From Novosphingobium sp. 9 (GTDB lineage Bacteria > Pseudomonadota > Alphaproteobacteria > Sphingomonadales > Sphingomonadaceae), in the NCBI RefSeq assembly GCF_025340265.1, contig NZ_CP022707.1:186001-250000 (forward strand): DNA of 64,000 nucleotides, given 5' to 3'. The notes beneath the pieces are model-generated. The model had not been told where the DNA came from. It did no database searches and worked only from the letters and a program-made list of their open reading frames with translations. The translations under genes and the position numbers were made by a program. Below are positions 48,082-57,937 of the stretch, one piece after another (within the stretch, counting starts at the first letter, position 1; each line of letters begins with the position of its first letter).

Positions 48082-48881
48082 TCAAGGCGCCCGCAGTACC
48101 ACCACAAAGCCCTCGCCCGTCCGCATCTCCGGCACCGTCGCGCCATCGGGCAGCACCTCGCGCACCGCGTCGGCGCGGGACCGGTCGAGGATCGCGGGGG
48201 CACGCCGGGTTCGTGGAGCAGCAGGTCGACCGAGCCGAGGAGGCGCGCCTCGCGCAAGGTGAGATCTTCGGGATCGGCACTGCGCAACGCGATCTCGACC
48301 ACGCCCGAGGCCCCGCCGCTCGCACCCTCCAGCCAGCGGGGCACCGCGCCTTCGGGATGCTCGCGCAGGAGGTCGAGCGCACCGCCCTCGCCCAGCGCCA
48401 TATCGAGCGCGCGGCGGCGTTCGCCTGCATCGGGAAAGCGCTGGCGCAGCAGTGGCCGCGCTTCTCCCAGCGCGCGCGCAAGGCGACCCAGCCCTTGCGG
48501 CAACAGCGTTTCCAGCCGCAGCCGAACCGCCTTGGCAAGCCCCGCAGAAGCACCGCCCGTGCCGATGGCCAGCAGCAGCGGCGCGCGGTCGAGGATCGAG
48601 GGGACCGTAAAGTCGCACAAGGCCGGACGGTCGGTGACGTTCACCAGCAATCCGGCCGCGCGGGCCTCGGCAGCGAGGCGTTCGGCCACTTCACCCCCGT
48701 CCGCCTCGAAAGCGAGGAAGGCCAGCCGAGCGCCAGCCGCGATGCCTTCGGCCAGCTCCGTGCAAATCCGCCCGCCAGCCCGCGCCACCAGTCGCCGCTT
48801 CGCCTCGGCGGCATCGCCATTACCCAAGACGATCACGGGCGCGTCGGCGATGCGGTGAAACAGCGGCAGGCTTTCGATCAT
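48082..48881 (-). pseudogene. cysG: siroheme synthase N-terminal type (precorrin-2 dehydrogenase/sirohydrochlorin ferrochelatase) with a one-base frameshift
   Basis: From ATG 48881 the protein reads MIESLPLFHRIADAPVIVLG, then NGDAAEAKRRLVARAGG (Rossmann NAD site), LVNVTDRPALCDFTVPSI and the C-terminal helical domain. After LLHEPGVPP the frame breaks; the expected tail AILDRSRADAVREVLPDG and GEGFVVVLRAP lies one base off. One extra base in the GGGGG run at 48196-48200 gives a continuous ~266-residue protein without the SUMT methylase domain. As with five other genes here, sequence error is more likely than true inactivation. It is divergent from sodC. Confidence 0.85.
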
Positions 48882-49054
48882 GACCGGGAGCCTAGCGGTT
48901 ACACGCCGGTTATACCAGACAAGGGTCAGAACCCTGGGTCCGGCTTCACACTTGCGCGCTGAAATCGCGGCGCCTTTTGTCTGGACCGCACCGCTATTGC
49001 GACGCATACCCAGCACCAGCGCACCAAATGTCCATCTCAGCGAAGGAACTGCGA

Positions 49055-49603
49055 ATGCCCCCCCACATCGGAAAGCTCTCCGCGCTCCTGCTCATGGCAG
49101 GCCTGTGTACTGCCGCCAGCGCCCAGGCCCCTGCGCCTGACACTGCGACCAACACCGCGACCGGCACGATCTACAATGCCGCGCACAAGGCGATCGGCAC
49201 CATCAGCCTGACCGAAACCGCTTCGGGCGTGCTGCTGCGCGTCGATGCCCATGGCCTGCCCGCAGGCTGGCACGGCATGCATTTCCATGAAAAGGGCGAT
49301 TGCAGCGACGCCGCGTTCAAGGACGCGGGCGCGCATGTCCACATGCAGACGCCCGTGGTTCACGGCTTCATGATGCAGGGCGAGAACGACGCGGGCGACC
49401 TGCCGAACCTCTACGTCGATGCCAAGGGCAAGGCGATGGTCGAACTGCATTCGACGCTGGCCTCGCTCCACGGCGAAGGCGGACGCCCGGCGCTGCTCGA
49501 TGCCGATGCCTCCGCGCTGGTGATCCACGCCAAGCCCGACGACTATACCACCCAGCCGATCGGCGGCTCGGGCGACCGGATCGCCTGCGCAGTCATTCAC
49601 TGA
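49055..49603 (+). CDS. sodC: Cu-Zn superoxide dismutase, periplasmic
   Basis: A signal peptide (MPPHIGKLSALLLMAGLCTA, ASA-Q cleavage region) is followed by a SodC domain, 182 residues. Cu ligands His76 and His78 are in GMHFHEKGDC, the bridging His94 in GAHVH, a Zn His103 in VVHG, Asp115 in AGDLPN, and Cu His158 in VIHAKPDDY. Cys83 and Cys178 (RIACAVIH) can form the conserved disulfide. The usual zinc His of the HAGD block is Asp (NDAGD). GAAGGA lies 7 bases before ATG 49055. Confidence 0.9.
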   Translation: MPPHIGKLSALLLMAGLCTAASAQAPAPDTATNTATGTIYNAAHKAIGTISLTETASGVLLRVDAHGLPAGWHGMHFHEKGDCSDAAFKDAGAHVHMQTPVVHGFMMQGENDAGDLPNLYVDAKGKAMVELHSTLASLHGEGGRPALLDADASALVIHAKPDDYTTQPIGGSGDRIACAVIH

Positions 49604-49619
49604 GGCAAGATTTCGGGGC

Positions 49620-49653
49620 AGCCCGGCGGGAGGAGTTCTTCCTCCGCCGGGCT
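49620..49653. terminator. bidirectional terminator hairpin
   Basis: A long GC-rich stem (AGCCCGGCGG... with ...CCGCCGGGCT, one bulged base) lies between the convergent sodC and lysA stops. Confidence 0.75.
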
Positions 49654-49682
49654 ACCCTGAGCAACCTCAGGCCAGCCAGACT

Positions 49683-50942
49683 TTACGCAAGCCAGTCAGG
49701 CACCTGCTCGGCGGCAAGGATCGTCGAAGGCTCGATACGCGCGGCGACGAGCGCCCACTTGTCGCCATCGACCATGACTTCGGGCACCAGCGCGCGGCTG
49801 TTGTAGGTGTTCGCCATCGTCGCGCCATAGGCACCCGCCGTGCGGAACACCGCCAGATCGCCCGCCTTCACCACGTCGATGGTGCGGCCCATCGCGAAGG
49901 TATCCGAGCTTTCGCAGATCGGGCCGACGATGTTGGCCACCATGGTCTCGCCCGAAGGGGCAACGGCGTCGAAATCGTGCCAGGCATCGTACATCGCCGG
50001 GCGGGCAAGGTCGTTCATCGCCGCATCGACGACCACGAACGGCGCGCCCGTGCCCTGCTTCACGCGAACCACTTCGGTCACGAGAAGTCCTGCATTGCCG
50101 ACGATCACGCGGCCCGGCTCGAACATCACGGTGACGTCCCAGTCCTTGGTCACGTCGGCCACCATCGCGCCGTATTCGGCGGGGCCAGGCAGCACGTCGG
50201 TGGTCTTGTACGGCACGCCCAGACCGCCGCCGAGATCCATGTGCGTAACCGCGAAGCCGTCCGCGCGGATCGCGCGCATCAGGTCGCCCATCTTGGCAAA
50301 GGCCTGGCGCGAGGGTTCGAGGTCGGTGATCTGGCTGCCGATATGCACGGCCAGCCCGCGCATCATCAGGCCGGGACGCGCGGCAAGCCGGGCATAGATC
50401 CCGGCAGCGCGATCATAAGCGACGCCGAACTTGTTCTCGGCCTTGCCGGTCGAGATCTTGGCGTGGGTCTTGGCGTCGACATCGGGGTTCACGCGGAGCG
50501 CGCACGAGGCGACCAGCCCGCGGGCCTCGGCGATGTCCGCCAGTTCGTGGCCCTCTTCCTCGCTTTCGAGGTTGAACTGGCCGATGCCGGCTTCGAGCGC
50601 GGCAACCAGTTCGCGCGTGGTCTTGCCGACGCCCGAGAACACCACTTCCTGCGCCGGGATACCCGCCGCCAGCGCGCGGCGCATCTCGCCTTCGGAGACC
50701 ACATCGGCGCCGTAGCCTTCCTTGGCCAGCAGGCGCAGCACCGCAAGGTTCGGGTTCGCCTTTACCGCGAAGGCGATGTGGACACGGCCCACGCCAGCCA
50801 GCGCCTCGCGGAACACGCGCGCGTGGCGGGCGATGGTGCCGCGCGAATAGACATAGACCGGGGTGCCGACCTCACGGGCGATTTCGGCCAGCGAGACCTG
50901 TTCGGCGTGAAGCACGCCGTCTGTAATGTCGAAATGGTTCAT
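49683..50942 (-). CDS. lysA: diaminopimelate decarboxylase
   Basis: A PLP-dependent alanine-racemase-fold decarboxylase, the last step of lysine synthesis. The PLP Lys is in HIAFAVKANPNLAVLR, and GGGLGVPYK, the GPICESSDTFA active-site Cys loop and GAYGATMANTYNSR follow. It has 419 residues from ATG 50942. The order argH-lptM-lysA on one strand indicates a single operon. Confidence 0.95.
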   Translation of the reverse strand: MNHFDITDGVLHAEQVSLAEIAREVGTPVYVYSRGTIARHARVFREALAGVGRVHIAFAVKANPNLAVLRLLAKEGYGADVVSEGEMRRALAAGIPAQEVVFSGVGKTTRELVAALEAGIGQFNLESEEEGHELADIAEARGLVASCALRVNPDVDAKTHAKISTGKAENKFGVAYDRAAGIYARLAARPGLMMRGLAVHIGSQITDLEPSRQAFAKMGDLMRAIRADGFAVTHMDLGGGLGVPYKTTDVLPGPAEYGAMVADVTKDWDVTVMFEPGRVIVGNAGLLVTEVVRVKQGTGAPFVVVDAAMNDLARPAMYDAWHDFDAVAPSGETMVANIVGPICESSDTFAMGRTIDVVKAGDLAVFRTAGAYGATMANTYNSRALVPEVMVDGDKWALVAARIEPSTILAAEQVPDWLA

Positions 50943-50961
50943 GGACGGTCCTGTGGCGGGC

Positions 50962-51300
50962 TCAGTTGCCCTGTGCCCCGGTTGAGGGCGTTTCTGTCGG
51001 GGTCGGCGCATCGGTCGGCGTCGAAGTCGCTGTCGGATCGGGTTTTTCCGGCGGCGGCAGGTTGAACGGATCGTCCTCGCGCGTTTCCGACTTGGTGCGC
51101 AGTTCGAGATTGCGCTCCGGGATCGCGATCGTCGGCGTCTTGAGCAGCGCGGTCGAATTCGGACGCTCGCTCACGCCATAGGGCGCGGGCGGCAGCATCG
51201 CGCCCTTGGGCGGTTTCAGCTCTGCACGCTGCCCGCAAGCGGCCAGCGCAAGCGGCAGTGCGAGAACGGAAACGACAGCGACCTTGCCGGAAAAACGCAT
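50962..51300 (-). CDS. lptM: LptM-like small lipoprotein
   Basis: A 112-residue lipoprotein: MRFSGKVAVVSVLALPLA, lipobox LAACGQRAELKPP, and a Pro/Thr-rich tail. The CGQ(K/R)GxLxxP-like start and the position directly before lysA match the LptM/YifL family, which helps LptD assembly in the outer membrane. The tail is longer and more proline-rich than in enterobacteria. Confidence 0.75.
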   Translation of the reverse strand: MRFSGKVAVVSVLALPLALAACGQRAELKPPKGAMLPPAPYGVSERPNSTALLKTPTIAIPERNLELRTKSETREDDPFNLPPPEKPDPTATSTPTDAPTPTETPSTGAQGN

Positions 51301-51308
51301 CAATTCCC

Positions 51309-52682
51309 TCACTCCAGACCGAGCGCCACGCGCGCCTCGGCCACGCGCAGACGAACCTGATCGGGCGCCGTGCCGCCGTGCGACTTGCGCGCGGCGACCG
51401 AGGCCTCGACCGAGAGCGCCTTGAATACGCGCTCGTCGATGCGGCTGTCGATGGCTTTCAAATCGTCCAGCGGCAACTGATCGAGCGCAAGCCCCCGCGT
51501 CTCGGCGAGCTTGACCGCCGCACCGGTGATGTGATGCGCCTCGCGGAAGGGAATGTCCCCCTCGCGCACCAGCCAGTCGGCAAGGTCGGTCGCGGTCGCA
51601 AAGCCGAGTTCGGCGGCGCTGCGCATGCGGTCGGTCTTGAAGCGGGTCTCGGCGACCATGCCGGTCATCGCCGCGATCGACAGCGCCAGCAGCCCGGCGG
51701 CCTCGAATACCGGCGGCTTGTCGTCCTGCATGTCCTTCGAATAGGCGAGCGGCAGGCCCTTCATCGTCATCATCAGCGCCATCAGGCAGCCGGTGATCCG
51801 CCCCGAGTGGCCGCGCACCAGTTCGGCAGCGTCCGGGTTCTTCTTCTGCGGCATGATCGAGCTGCCGGTCGAAAGACTGTCGGGCAGCGCGACGAAGCCG
51901 AAGGGCTGGCTTGCCCAGATGATGAACTCCTCGGCCAGACGCGAGAGGTGCAGCGCGCACTGGCTGGCGGCCATCAGGTAATCGAGCGCGAAGTCGCGGT
52001 CGGACACCGAATCGAGGCTGTTGTCGGTCGGCGCATCGAAGCCCAGCGCCTGCGCGGTCATCGTGCGGTCGATGGGGAACCCGGTGCCGGCCAGCGCCGC
52101 TGCGCCCAGCGGGCTGCGATTCATGCGCTTGCGGGCATCGGCGAAACGCGAGCGGTCGCGCCCGATCATCTCGTAATAGGCCATCAGGTGGTGGCCCAGC
52201 GTGACCGGCTGCGCGGTCTGGAGGTGGGTGAAGCCGGGCATGATCGAATCGGCATGCTCACCCGCACGCGAAACGAGCGCGACCTGCAGGGCATCGAGGC
52301 CAGAGATCGCCTGATCCATCGCATCGCGGACCCAGAGGCGGAAATCGGTGGCGACCTGATCGTTGCGGCTGCGTGCGGTATGCAGACGGCCTGCCGCCGG
52401 GCCGATCAGTTCTGCGAGGCGGCTCTCGGTGGTCATGTGAATGTCTTCGAGGTCCCAGTTTTCCGGGACTCCGCTGACTTCGTACTCCGCTGCGACCGCG
52501 TCCAGACCGTCGCGGATCGTCACGGCGTCTGCCGCCGAAACGATCCCGCAGGCGCCCAGCATCGCGACATGTGCCTTGCTGGCGGCGATGTCCTGACGCC
52601 ACAGCGCCTTGTCGAAGGGGATCGAGGCATTTATCTCGCGCATGATCGCCGACGGTCCTTCCGCGAACCGTCCGCCCCACAT
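51309..52682 (-). CDS. argH: argininosuccinate lyase
   Basis: A fumarase-superfamily enzyme that releases arginine and fumarate. [20 protein letters not shown] is the N-terminal block, [16 protein letters not shown] and [11 protein letters not shown] are active-site segments, and [15 protein letters not shown] is the signature with the catalytic Ser. ATG 52682 is used here. TTG 52724 would add 14 residues ([13 protein letters not shown]) and would overlap the divergent tlpA start region. Confidence 0.95.
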   Translation of the reverse strand: MWGGRFAEGPSAIMREINASIPFDKALWRQDIAASKAHVAMLGACGIVSAADAVTIRDGLDAVAAEYEVSGVPENWDLEDIHMTTESRLAELIGPAAGRLHTARSRNDQVATDFRLWVRDAMDQAISGLDALQVALVSRAGEHADSIMPGFTHLQTAQPVTLGHHLMAYYEMIGRDRSRFADARKRMNRSPLGAAALAGTGFPIDRTMTAQALGFDAPTDNSLDSVSDRDFALDYLMAASQCALHLSRLAEEFIIWASQPFGFVALPDSLSTGSSIMPQKKNPDAAELVRGHSGRITGCLMALMMTMKGLPLAYSKDMQDDKPPVFEAAGLLALSIAAMTGMVAETRFKTDRMRSAAELGFATATDLADWLVREGDIPFREAHHITGAAVKLAETRGLALDQLPLDDLKAIDSRIDERVFKALSVEASVAARKSHGGTAPDQVRLRVAEARVALGLE

Positions 52683-52701
52683 CTGGTTGGAGCCGCCTGC
52701 C

Positions 52702-53316
52702 TTGCTCTCTTCGAAATCGCTCAAGTCGCTAATCCTCGCATCGCTGGCGGGGACAGCCACGCTCCTCGCCGGGGGCTGCGATAGGCAAAGCAAGGACGCC
52801 GCGCAACCTGCACCGTCGCAGGAAACCAGCGATACGCCCGCCGCCAGCGCCACTGCCGCACCGGCGCCTGCCGTGACCGGCACGCTCGACCGCTCCCACA
52901 AGGGCGAACCGCTGCCGCAGATCACGCTGGTCGACGTCTCCGGCCACAAGCTCGACCTGCCCTCGCTGAAGGGCAAGCCGGTGCTGGTGAACCTGTGGGC
53001 GACATGGTGCGCGCCCTGCGTCGCGGAACTGCCAACGCTCGATACGCTGGCGGCGAAGGCGGACTATCCGGTGAAGATCCTGCCGATCTCGCAGAACATG
53101 GGCCAGCCCGACAAGGCGGCCGAGATCCTCCAGCGCCGCAAGCTCAAGCACATCGCGCCGTGGACCGACAACGAGGGCGATCTCGGCTTCAAGTACGGCG
53201 GCAACCTGCCCGAGACGATCCTGTTCGACAGTCGGGGCCGCGAAGTCTGGCGCTGGTCGGGCGGCAACGACTGGACCAGCCCCGCCGCCCAGAAGCTGAT
53301 CGCCGAGGCGAAGTAG
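52702..53316 (+). CDS. TlpA family thioredoxin-like lipoprotein
   Basis: A membrane-anchored disulfide reductase. From TTG 52702 the signal peptide reads [20 protein letters not shown] with lipobox LAGGC. A Pro/Ala linker leads to the thioredoxin domain with active site [15 protein letters not shown] and the cis-Pro segment [10 protein letters not shown]. It is about 204 residues. It may keep cytochrome c or CuA cysteines reduced. The start lies only 19 bp from the divergent argH ATG. Confidence 0.87.
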   Translation: MLSSKSLKSLILASLAGTATLLAGGCDRQSKDAAQPAPSQETSDTPAASATAAPAPAVTGTLDRSHKGEPLPQITLVDVSGHKLDLPSLKGKPVLVNLWATWCAPCVAELPTLDTLAAKADYPVKILPISQNMGQPDKAAEILQRRKLKHIAPWTDNEGDLGFKYGGNLPETILFDSRGREVWRWSGGNDWTSPAAQKLIAEAK

Positions 53317-53320
53317 GTTT

Positions 53321-53821
53321 TCATTTCATCCTGAGGTTCAGCCCGGCGCACAGGAACTGGACCTCTTCCACGCACGCGGCGACGCGCTGGTTGACGATCC
53401 CCGCCGCATCGCGAAAGCGGCGGGCCAGCGCATTGTCGGGCACGATCCCCAGCCCGACCTCGTTGGTGACGAGGATCACCGTGCCGCGCGCGGCATTTAT
53501 CGCCTCGATCAGTCGGTCGAGCGCCTCGGGAATATCGCGGTCGGCCAGCATCAGGTTGCTGGTCCACAGCGTCAGACAATCGACCAGCAGCACCTCGGCA
53601 TCGTTCGCCGCCAGGGCCTGCGGCAGGTCGAGCGGAGCTTCCACCGTTCGCCACCCCTCGCCGCGATCCGCTTTATGGCTGGCGATCCGCGCGTGCATCT
53701 CCTCGTCGAAGGCCTGTGCGGTGGCGATATAGACCGCCTCTTGCCCGAGCGCCTCGGCCCGCCCTTGCGCATAGCGGCTCTTGCCCGAGCGCGCGCCGCC
53801 GATCACCAGCAGGCTGCTCAT
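53321..53821 (-). CDS. cobU: bifunctional adenosylcobinamide kinase / adenosylcobinamide-phosphate guanylyltransferase
   Basis: Phosphorylates adenosylcobinamide and then adds GMP, activating it for joining to the lower ligand. Walker A is [16 protein letters not shown], then [20 protein letters not shown] and [19 protein letters not shown] follow. At 166 residues it is normal. The last gene of the minus-strand cobalamin operon; its ATG overlaps the cobQ stop by 4 bp. It converges with tlpA with only 4 bp between. Confidence 0.95.
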   Translation of the reverse strand: MSSLLVIGGARSGKSRYAQGRAEALGQEAVYIATAQAFDEEMHARIASHKADRGEGWRTVEAPLDLPQALAANDAEVLLVDCLTLWTSNLMLADRDIPEALDRLIEAINAARGTVILVTNEVGLGIVPDNALARRFRDAAGIVNQRVAACVEEVQFLCAGLNLRMK

Positions 53822-55278
53822 CGCTCGCGCCCCAGCGCCATGCGCATCAGCCCGCCAACGTCGACATGACGCTCCAGCTCGACGGCGATCTCGTCAAGCG
53901 CGGCATCCACGGTGGAAGCATGGCTGCGCCTGTCGGAGGCGACGCCGAAGCTCTTCAGAAGGGCCGTCCGCAATCCTGTGCTCGCAAAAGCCCCGTGGAC
54001 ATAGGTGCCGATCACAAGCCCGTCCGCGCTCATCGCGCCGTCCGCGCGCGTACCGTCCAGCGTGGCGAAAGGCCGGGTGCAATCCTGCCCGGAGGTCTCG
54101 CCCATATGCATCTCGAAGCCCTCGAACGTCTGCCCCATCGCGCTGCCGGTCACGCGCAGCAGGGTCTTGCCGGAGGTGAGTTCGGTCTCGACATCGAGCA
54201 GCCCCAGCCCTGCGATTTCGCCCGGCGGCCCTTCGATCCCACGCGGGTCACGAATGACGCGCCCCAGCATCTGGTAGCCGCCGCAGATGCCCAGCACCCG
54301 GCCCCCGCGCCGATGGTGGGCAAGAATGTCGATATGCCAGCCCTGCTCGCGCACTGCCGCCATGTCGGCCAGCGTCGCCTTCGAGCCCGGCAGGATCACC
54401 AGATCGCAGTCGAGCGGGATCGGCCGGCCCGGCGGCACCATCACCAGTTCGACGCCGCTCTCGGCCTTGAGCGGATCGAGATCGTCGAAATTGGCGATGC
54501 GCGGCAGGATCGGACAGGCGATGCGCAGCGCGGCGCGGCGCGAGCTATCGGGCTTCTCCAGCACCACCGCATCCTCGCTGGGCAACCGCACGGCAGCGGC
54601 AAGCCATGGGATCACGCCATAGCCGCGCCAGCCCGACAGCGCCTCGATCTGCGCATAGCCGTCCGCGAACAGGCTGGGTGTGCCGCGGAACTTGTTGATG
54701 AGAAAGCCCTGGATCATCGCCGCGTCGTCCGGGTCAAGCACCGTGCGCGTCCCCACCAGCGAGGCGATCACCCCGCCCCGGTCGATATCGCCGACCAGCA
54801 CGACGGGCACTTTCGCAGCGCGCGCAAAGCCCATGTTCGCAATGTCTCCCGCGCGCAGGTTGATTTCCGCCGCTGCGCCCGCACCTTCGACGACGACCAC
54901 GTCCGACTGCGCGCGCAGCCGCTCCCAGCTTTCCAGCACTTGCGGCAGCAGCGCCGCGCGCGCCTCGCGGAAATTGCCGCCGCCGATGGTCCCGCGCACC
55001 TGACCCTGCACCACCAGTTGCGAGGTGTGATCGGCCTGCGGCTTCAGCAGCACCGGGTTCATGTCGGTATGCGGCTCGACGCGGCAGGCCAGCGCCTGAA
55101 GCGCCTGCGCCCGGCCGATCTCGCCACCGTCGATGGTGACGGCGGCATTGTTCGACATGTTCTGCGGCTTGAACGGGCGCACCGCCAGACCGCGATTGGC
55201 AAAGGCCCGGCACAGCCCCGCCACCAGCACCGACTTGCCCACGTCCGAGCCCGTGCCCTGCAACATCAAGGCGCCCAT
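53818..55278 (-). CDS. cobQ: cobyric acid synthase
   Basis: Amidates four carboxyl groups of adenosylcobyrinate a,c-diamide. The ATP-binding N terminus is [20 protein letters not shown]. The glutaminase half has [13 protein letters not shown] (nucleophile Cys) and a late GTYVHGAF (His). It has 486 residues from ATG 55278. It is adjacent to cobD with 1 bp between. Confidence 0.95.
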   Translation of the reverse strand: MGALMLQGTGSDVGKSVLVAGLCRAFANRGLAVRPFKPQNMSNNAAVTIDGGEIGRAQALQALACRVEPHTDMNPVLLKPQADHTSQLVVQGQVRGTIGGGNFREARAALLPQVLESWERLRAQSDVVVVEGAGAAAEINLRAGDIANMGFARAAKVPVVLVGDIDRGGVIASLVGTRTVLDPDDAAMIQGFLINKFRGTPSLFADGYAQIEALSGWRGYGVIPWLAAAVRLPSEDAVVLEKPDSSRRAALRIACPILPRIANFDDLDPLKAESGVELVMVPPGRPIPLDCDLVILPGSKATLADMAAVREQGWHIDILAHHRRGGRVLGICGGYQMLGRVIRDPRGIEGPPGEIAGLGLLDVETELTSGKTLLRVTGSAMGQTFEGFEMHMGETSGQDCTRPFATLDGTRADGAMSADGLVIGTYVHGAFASTGLRTALLKSFGVASDRRSHASTVDAALDEIAVELERHVDVGGLMRMALGRER

Positions 55279-55279
55279 C

Positions 55280-56221
55280 TTACCCCATCCCCCAAACAAT
55301 CCCCGCCGCGATCAGCGCGAGCAGCACGCAGGCCCGCACATAGACCCGCAGCGCGCGGAATACATCGTCGGCACAAGCCTCTATCCGCCCATCGCCGATC
55401 CATGGCTTGTCGTGCAACGCCCCATCGTATGACACCGGCCCGGCCAGCCTCAGCCCCAGTACGCCTGCCATCGCCGCCTCGGTCCAGCCGGCATTGGGGG
55501 AGGCATGACGCGCGTGGTCGCGCCACAGCACGCGCCAGCCCCCGCCCCCTGCAAGGCACAGGATCACCCCGCCCAGCCGCGCCGGGATGAGGTTGAGCAC
55601 GTCGTCCAGCCGCGCCGCCGCCCAGCCGAACGCCCGCCAGCGCGGCTCGCGGTGGCCGATCAGGCTGTCGGCAGTGTTGATCGCCTTGTAGGCCCAGACG
55701 CCGGGAAGACCGCCGACCAGCAGCCAGAACAGCGGCGCGGCGATTCCGTCGCAGAAACTTTCGGCCAGACTCTCGATCGCGGCGCGGGCGATCCCGGCGG
55801 CGTCCAGCGCCTCGACATCGCGCCCGACGATCATCGCCACGCCTCGCCGTGCGCCGATCCCCTCGCCTCGCGACAGCGAGATCGCAATGGGCCGCACATG
55901 GTCATAGAGGCTACGCTGCGCCAGCGCGGGCCACGCCAGCGCCCCGATGAAGATCCACGCATGCGCTCCCCATATCGCGCGCAGCAGGCACTCGATCGCC
56001 AGCGTAACACCGATCACGCCGCCGAGCAGGAGAACGACCAGCACCACGCCCAGCATCCGCCGCGCTGCCTCGCGACGTTCGGGATCGTTCCAGCGCCGCT
56101 CGCCCGCCTCTATCACGCATGCGAACAGACCCACCGGGTGCCCGATCCGGCGATAGATATTCCCCGGCCACCCGAATGCCGCATCGAGCACCAGCGCCAC
56201 CAGCGCGACCGGCTCAGCCAT
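55280..56221 (-). CDS. cobD: adenosylcobinamide-phosphate synthase CobD/CbiB
   Basis: A membrane enzyme that attaches (R)-1-amino-2-propanol phosphate to cobyric acid. It has about five hydrophobic helices, with [20 protein letters not shown] and the conserved [20 protein letters not shown] then [15 protein letters not shown]. The end reads [14 protein letters not shown]. The start at 56221 overlaps the cobC stop by 8 bp, so translation is coupled. Confidence 0.93.
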   Translation of the reverse strand: MAEPVALVALVLDAAFGWPGNIYRRIGHPVGLFACVIEAGERRWNDPERREAARRMLGVVLVVLLLGGVIGVTLAIECLLRAIWGAHAWIFIGALAWPALAQRSLYDHVRPIAISLSRGEGIGARRGVAMIVGRDVEALDAAGIARAAIESLAESFCDGIAAPLFWLLVGGLPGVWAYKAINTADSLIGHREPRWRAFGWAAARLDDVLNLIPARLGGVILCLAGGGGWRVLWRDHARHASPNAGWTEAAMAGVLGLRLAGPVSYDGALHDKPWIGDGRIEACADDVFRALRVYVRACVLLALIAAGIVWGMG

Positions 56222-57203
56222 GGAGCGCCAGCACGGACAGCAAGCGTTCGCGCGCCTCTGCGCCCGGCGGGAGGCCAAGCCGCAACCAGCGTGGTTCAGC
56301 ATCGAACGGGCGCGTCAGGATCGCGTGGCGCGCAAGATGGTCGAACAGCGCCTGCGCATCGCCGCAGTCGATCAGGCGGAACAGCGGGCAACTGCCGCGC
56401 GCTTCATAGCCCAGCTTCGCCAGATCACGATCCAGCGCTGCCGCATCCTCGACCAGACGCGTGCGCGTCGCGGCGATCCATGCCGTGTCGCGATAGGCCG
56501 CCGTGCCGATGGCAATGGCGGCGGAGGACACCGGCCAGGCTCCCAGTCGCGCGCGCATGGCCACCAGCACATCGCGCGGCCCGATCACGAAGCCCAGGCG
56601 CACTCCGGCCAGCCCGAAAAACTTGCCGAACGAACGGAACACCAGCAGGCGGCGGTGATCGGACACCTCTCCAGCAAGGCTCATACCCTCGTGGCAATCG
56701 GCAAAGGCCTCGTCGACGATCAGCCAGCCTTTCGCGCCGCGCCGGGCGAGCCACGCCATCAGGGTCGCAGGTTCCAGCAGGCGTCCGTCGGGGTTGTTTG
56801 GATTGGCGAGGATCAAAGTCTCGCCGTCCGCCTTTTCGACTTCGGACAGCGCGATCTCACGGCTGCCCGCCACGATCTCGCCATGGGTGCGATAGGTGGG
56901 CGTAAGGTGAAAGGCAGAGGCCTGTCCCAGCAGATCGCCCGTCAGCCGCAGGCCGACTTCGGTGCCCGGCACGGCGCAGACATGCGCCGGATCGCAGCCG
57001 AAGTGCTCCGCCGCCGCGCGTTCCAGATCGCGCAAGGCACCCTCGTCGGGCAGGCTCTGCCAGTCGATGGCGAGACTTTCCGCATGCGGCCAGGGCTGCG
57101 GATTGATCCCGGTCGAAAGGTCGAGCCACGGCAGCGCACCCTCCCCGAAGTGCGCACGCGCGGCGCCGAGGCCACCGCCATGCCAGGTCCAGCGCGTGCT
57201 CAT
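56214..57203 (-). CDS. cobC: threonine-phosphate decarboxylase CobC
   Basis: A fold type I PLP enzyme, 329 residues, that makes the aminopropanol phosphate used by CobD. WLDLSTGINPQPWP is the N-terminal block, LANPNNPDGRLL binds substrate, LIVDEAFADC follows, and the PLP Lys is in FRSFGKFFGLAGVRLG. Arg in WLRLGLPPG is near the end. The start overlaps the cobS stop by 4 bp. Confidence 0.92.
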   Translation of the reverse strand: MSTRWTWHGGGLGAARAHFGEGALPWLDLSTGINPQPWPHAESLAIDWQSLPDEGALRDLERAAAEHFGCDPAHVCAVPGTEVGLRLTGDLLGQASAFHLTPTYRTHGEIVAGSREIALSEVEKADGETLILANPNNPDGRLLEPATLMAWLARRGAKGWLIVDEAFADCHEGMSLAGEVSDHRRLLVFRSFGKFFGLAGVRLGFVIGPRDVLVAMRARLGAWPVSSAAIAIGTAAYRDTAWIAATRTRLVEDAAALDRDLAKLGYEARGSCPLFRLIDCGDAQALFDHLARHAILTRPFDAEPRWLRLGLPPGAEARERLLSVLALHG

Positions 57204-57937
57204 GCGATCAGCGCTCCCTGCACGACGAGCCCCAGCAGGATGGCCGTCTCGATCAGTTCGATGCCCGCGCCGTGGCCGTCACCCGATATGCCTCCAATGC
57301 GGCGCGACAGCCAGCGCGCCCAGAGCCACGCCAACGGCACGCCCACCAGCAGAGCAGGCACGAACCACGCCGCGACCAGCAGCGCGGCGCTCCACAGCAC
57401 CAGATCGTGCGGGCGCACAGCATCGCGAAAGCGCGAGGCGAGCCCTTCGTGCAACGGCGCCAGCATGCGCGTCCACGCCAGCGGGGCGATCCGCGCGGCG
57501 AACGGGACGAGCACCAGCGCCCACCCCAGCCCGCAGTCGAGCACACCGTGCAGCAGCACCAGCTTGGCGATCAGTTGCAGGGCGATCGCCGTTACCCCGA
57601 AGCTGCCGACATGCGGATCGGCCAGCACCGCGCGCAGTCGTTCGGCGTCCTTGTGTGCCGCACCGCTGGCATCGGCCATGTCGCCAAGCCCGTCGAGATG
57701 CAGCGCCCCGGTGACAAGCACCCAGACGACCAGCCCGGCCAGCGCCCCGGTCCAGGTATCGAGGCAAGCCCCCGCCCAGGCCGCCACCGCGACCAGCGCG
57801 CCCACCAGCAAGCCCGCCGCCGGAAACCAGCGCATCGAGGCCGCGAAATCCTGTGACGTCACGGTCAGGCGCGGCGTCGGCAGGCGCGGCGTCGGCAGGC
57901 GCGTCAGGAACTGGATCGCGACGATAAGGCCTTTCAT
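57200..57937 (-). CDS. cobS: adenosylcobinamide-GDP ribazoletransferase (cobalamin synthase)
   Basis: A membrane enzyme that joins adenosylcobinamide-GDP with alpha-ribazole. MKGLIVAIQFLTRLP is the conserved start, VTGALHLDGLGDMADASGA contains the Asp-rich active-site motif, and DPHVGSFGVTAIALQLIAK follows. It has 245 residues. Residues PTPRLPTPRL come from two perfect 15-bp direct repeats (57866-57895). Confidence 0.94.
   Translation of the reverse strand: MKGLIVAIQFLTRLPTPRLPTPRLTVTSQDFAASMRWFPAAGLLVGALVAVAAWAGACLDTWTGALAGLVVWVLVTGALHLDGLGDMADASGAAHKDAERLRAVLADPHVGSFGVTAIALQLIAKLVLLHGVLDCGLGWALVLVPFAARIAPLAWTRMLAPLHEGLASRFRDAVRPHDLVLWSAALLVAAWFVPALLVGVPLAWLWARWLSRRIGGISGDGHGAGIELIETAILLGLVVQGALIA
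57866..57895. repeat. in-frame tandem 15-bp duplication in cobS
   Basis: CAGGCGCGGCGTCGG occurs twice in succession, adding five residues (PTPRL twice) near the N terminus of CobS. Confidence 0.9.

Noticed and set aside
9664..48881. Programmed ribosomal frameshifting in the six interrupted genes
   Set aside because: The sites are simple C or G runs without X XXY YYZ slippery heptamers and downstream structures, and unrelated genes share the same one-base loss.
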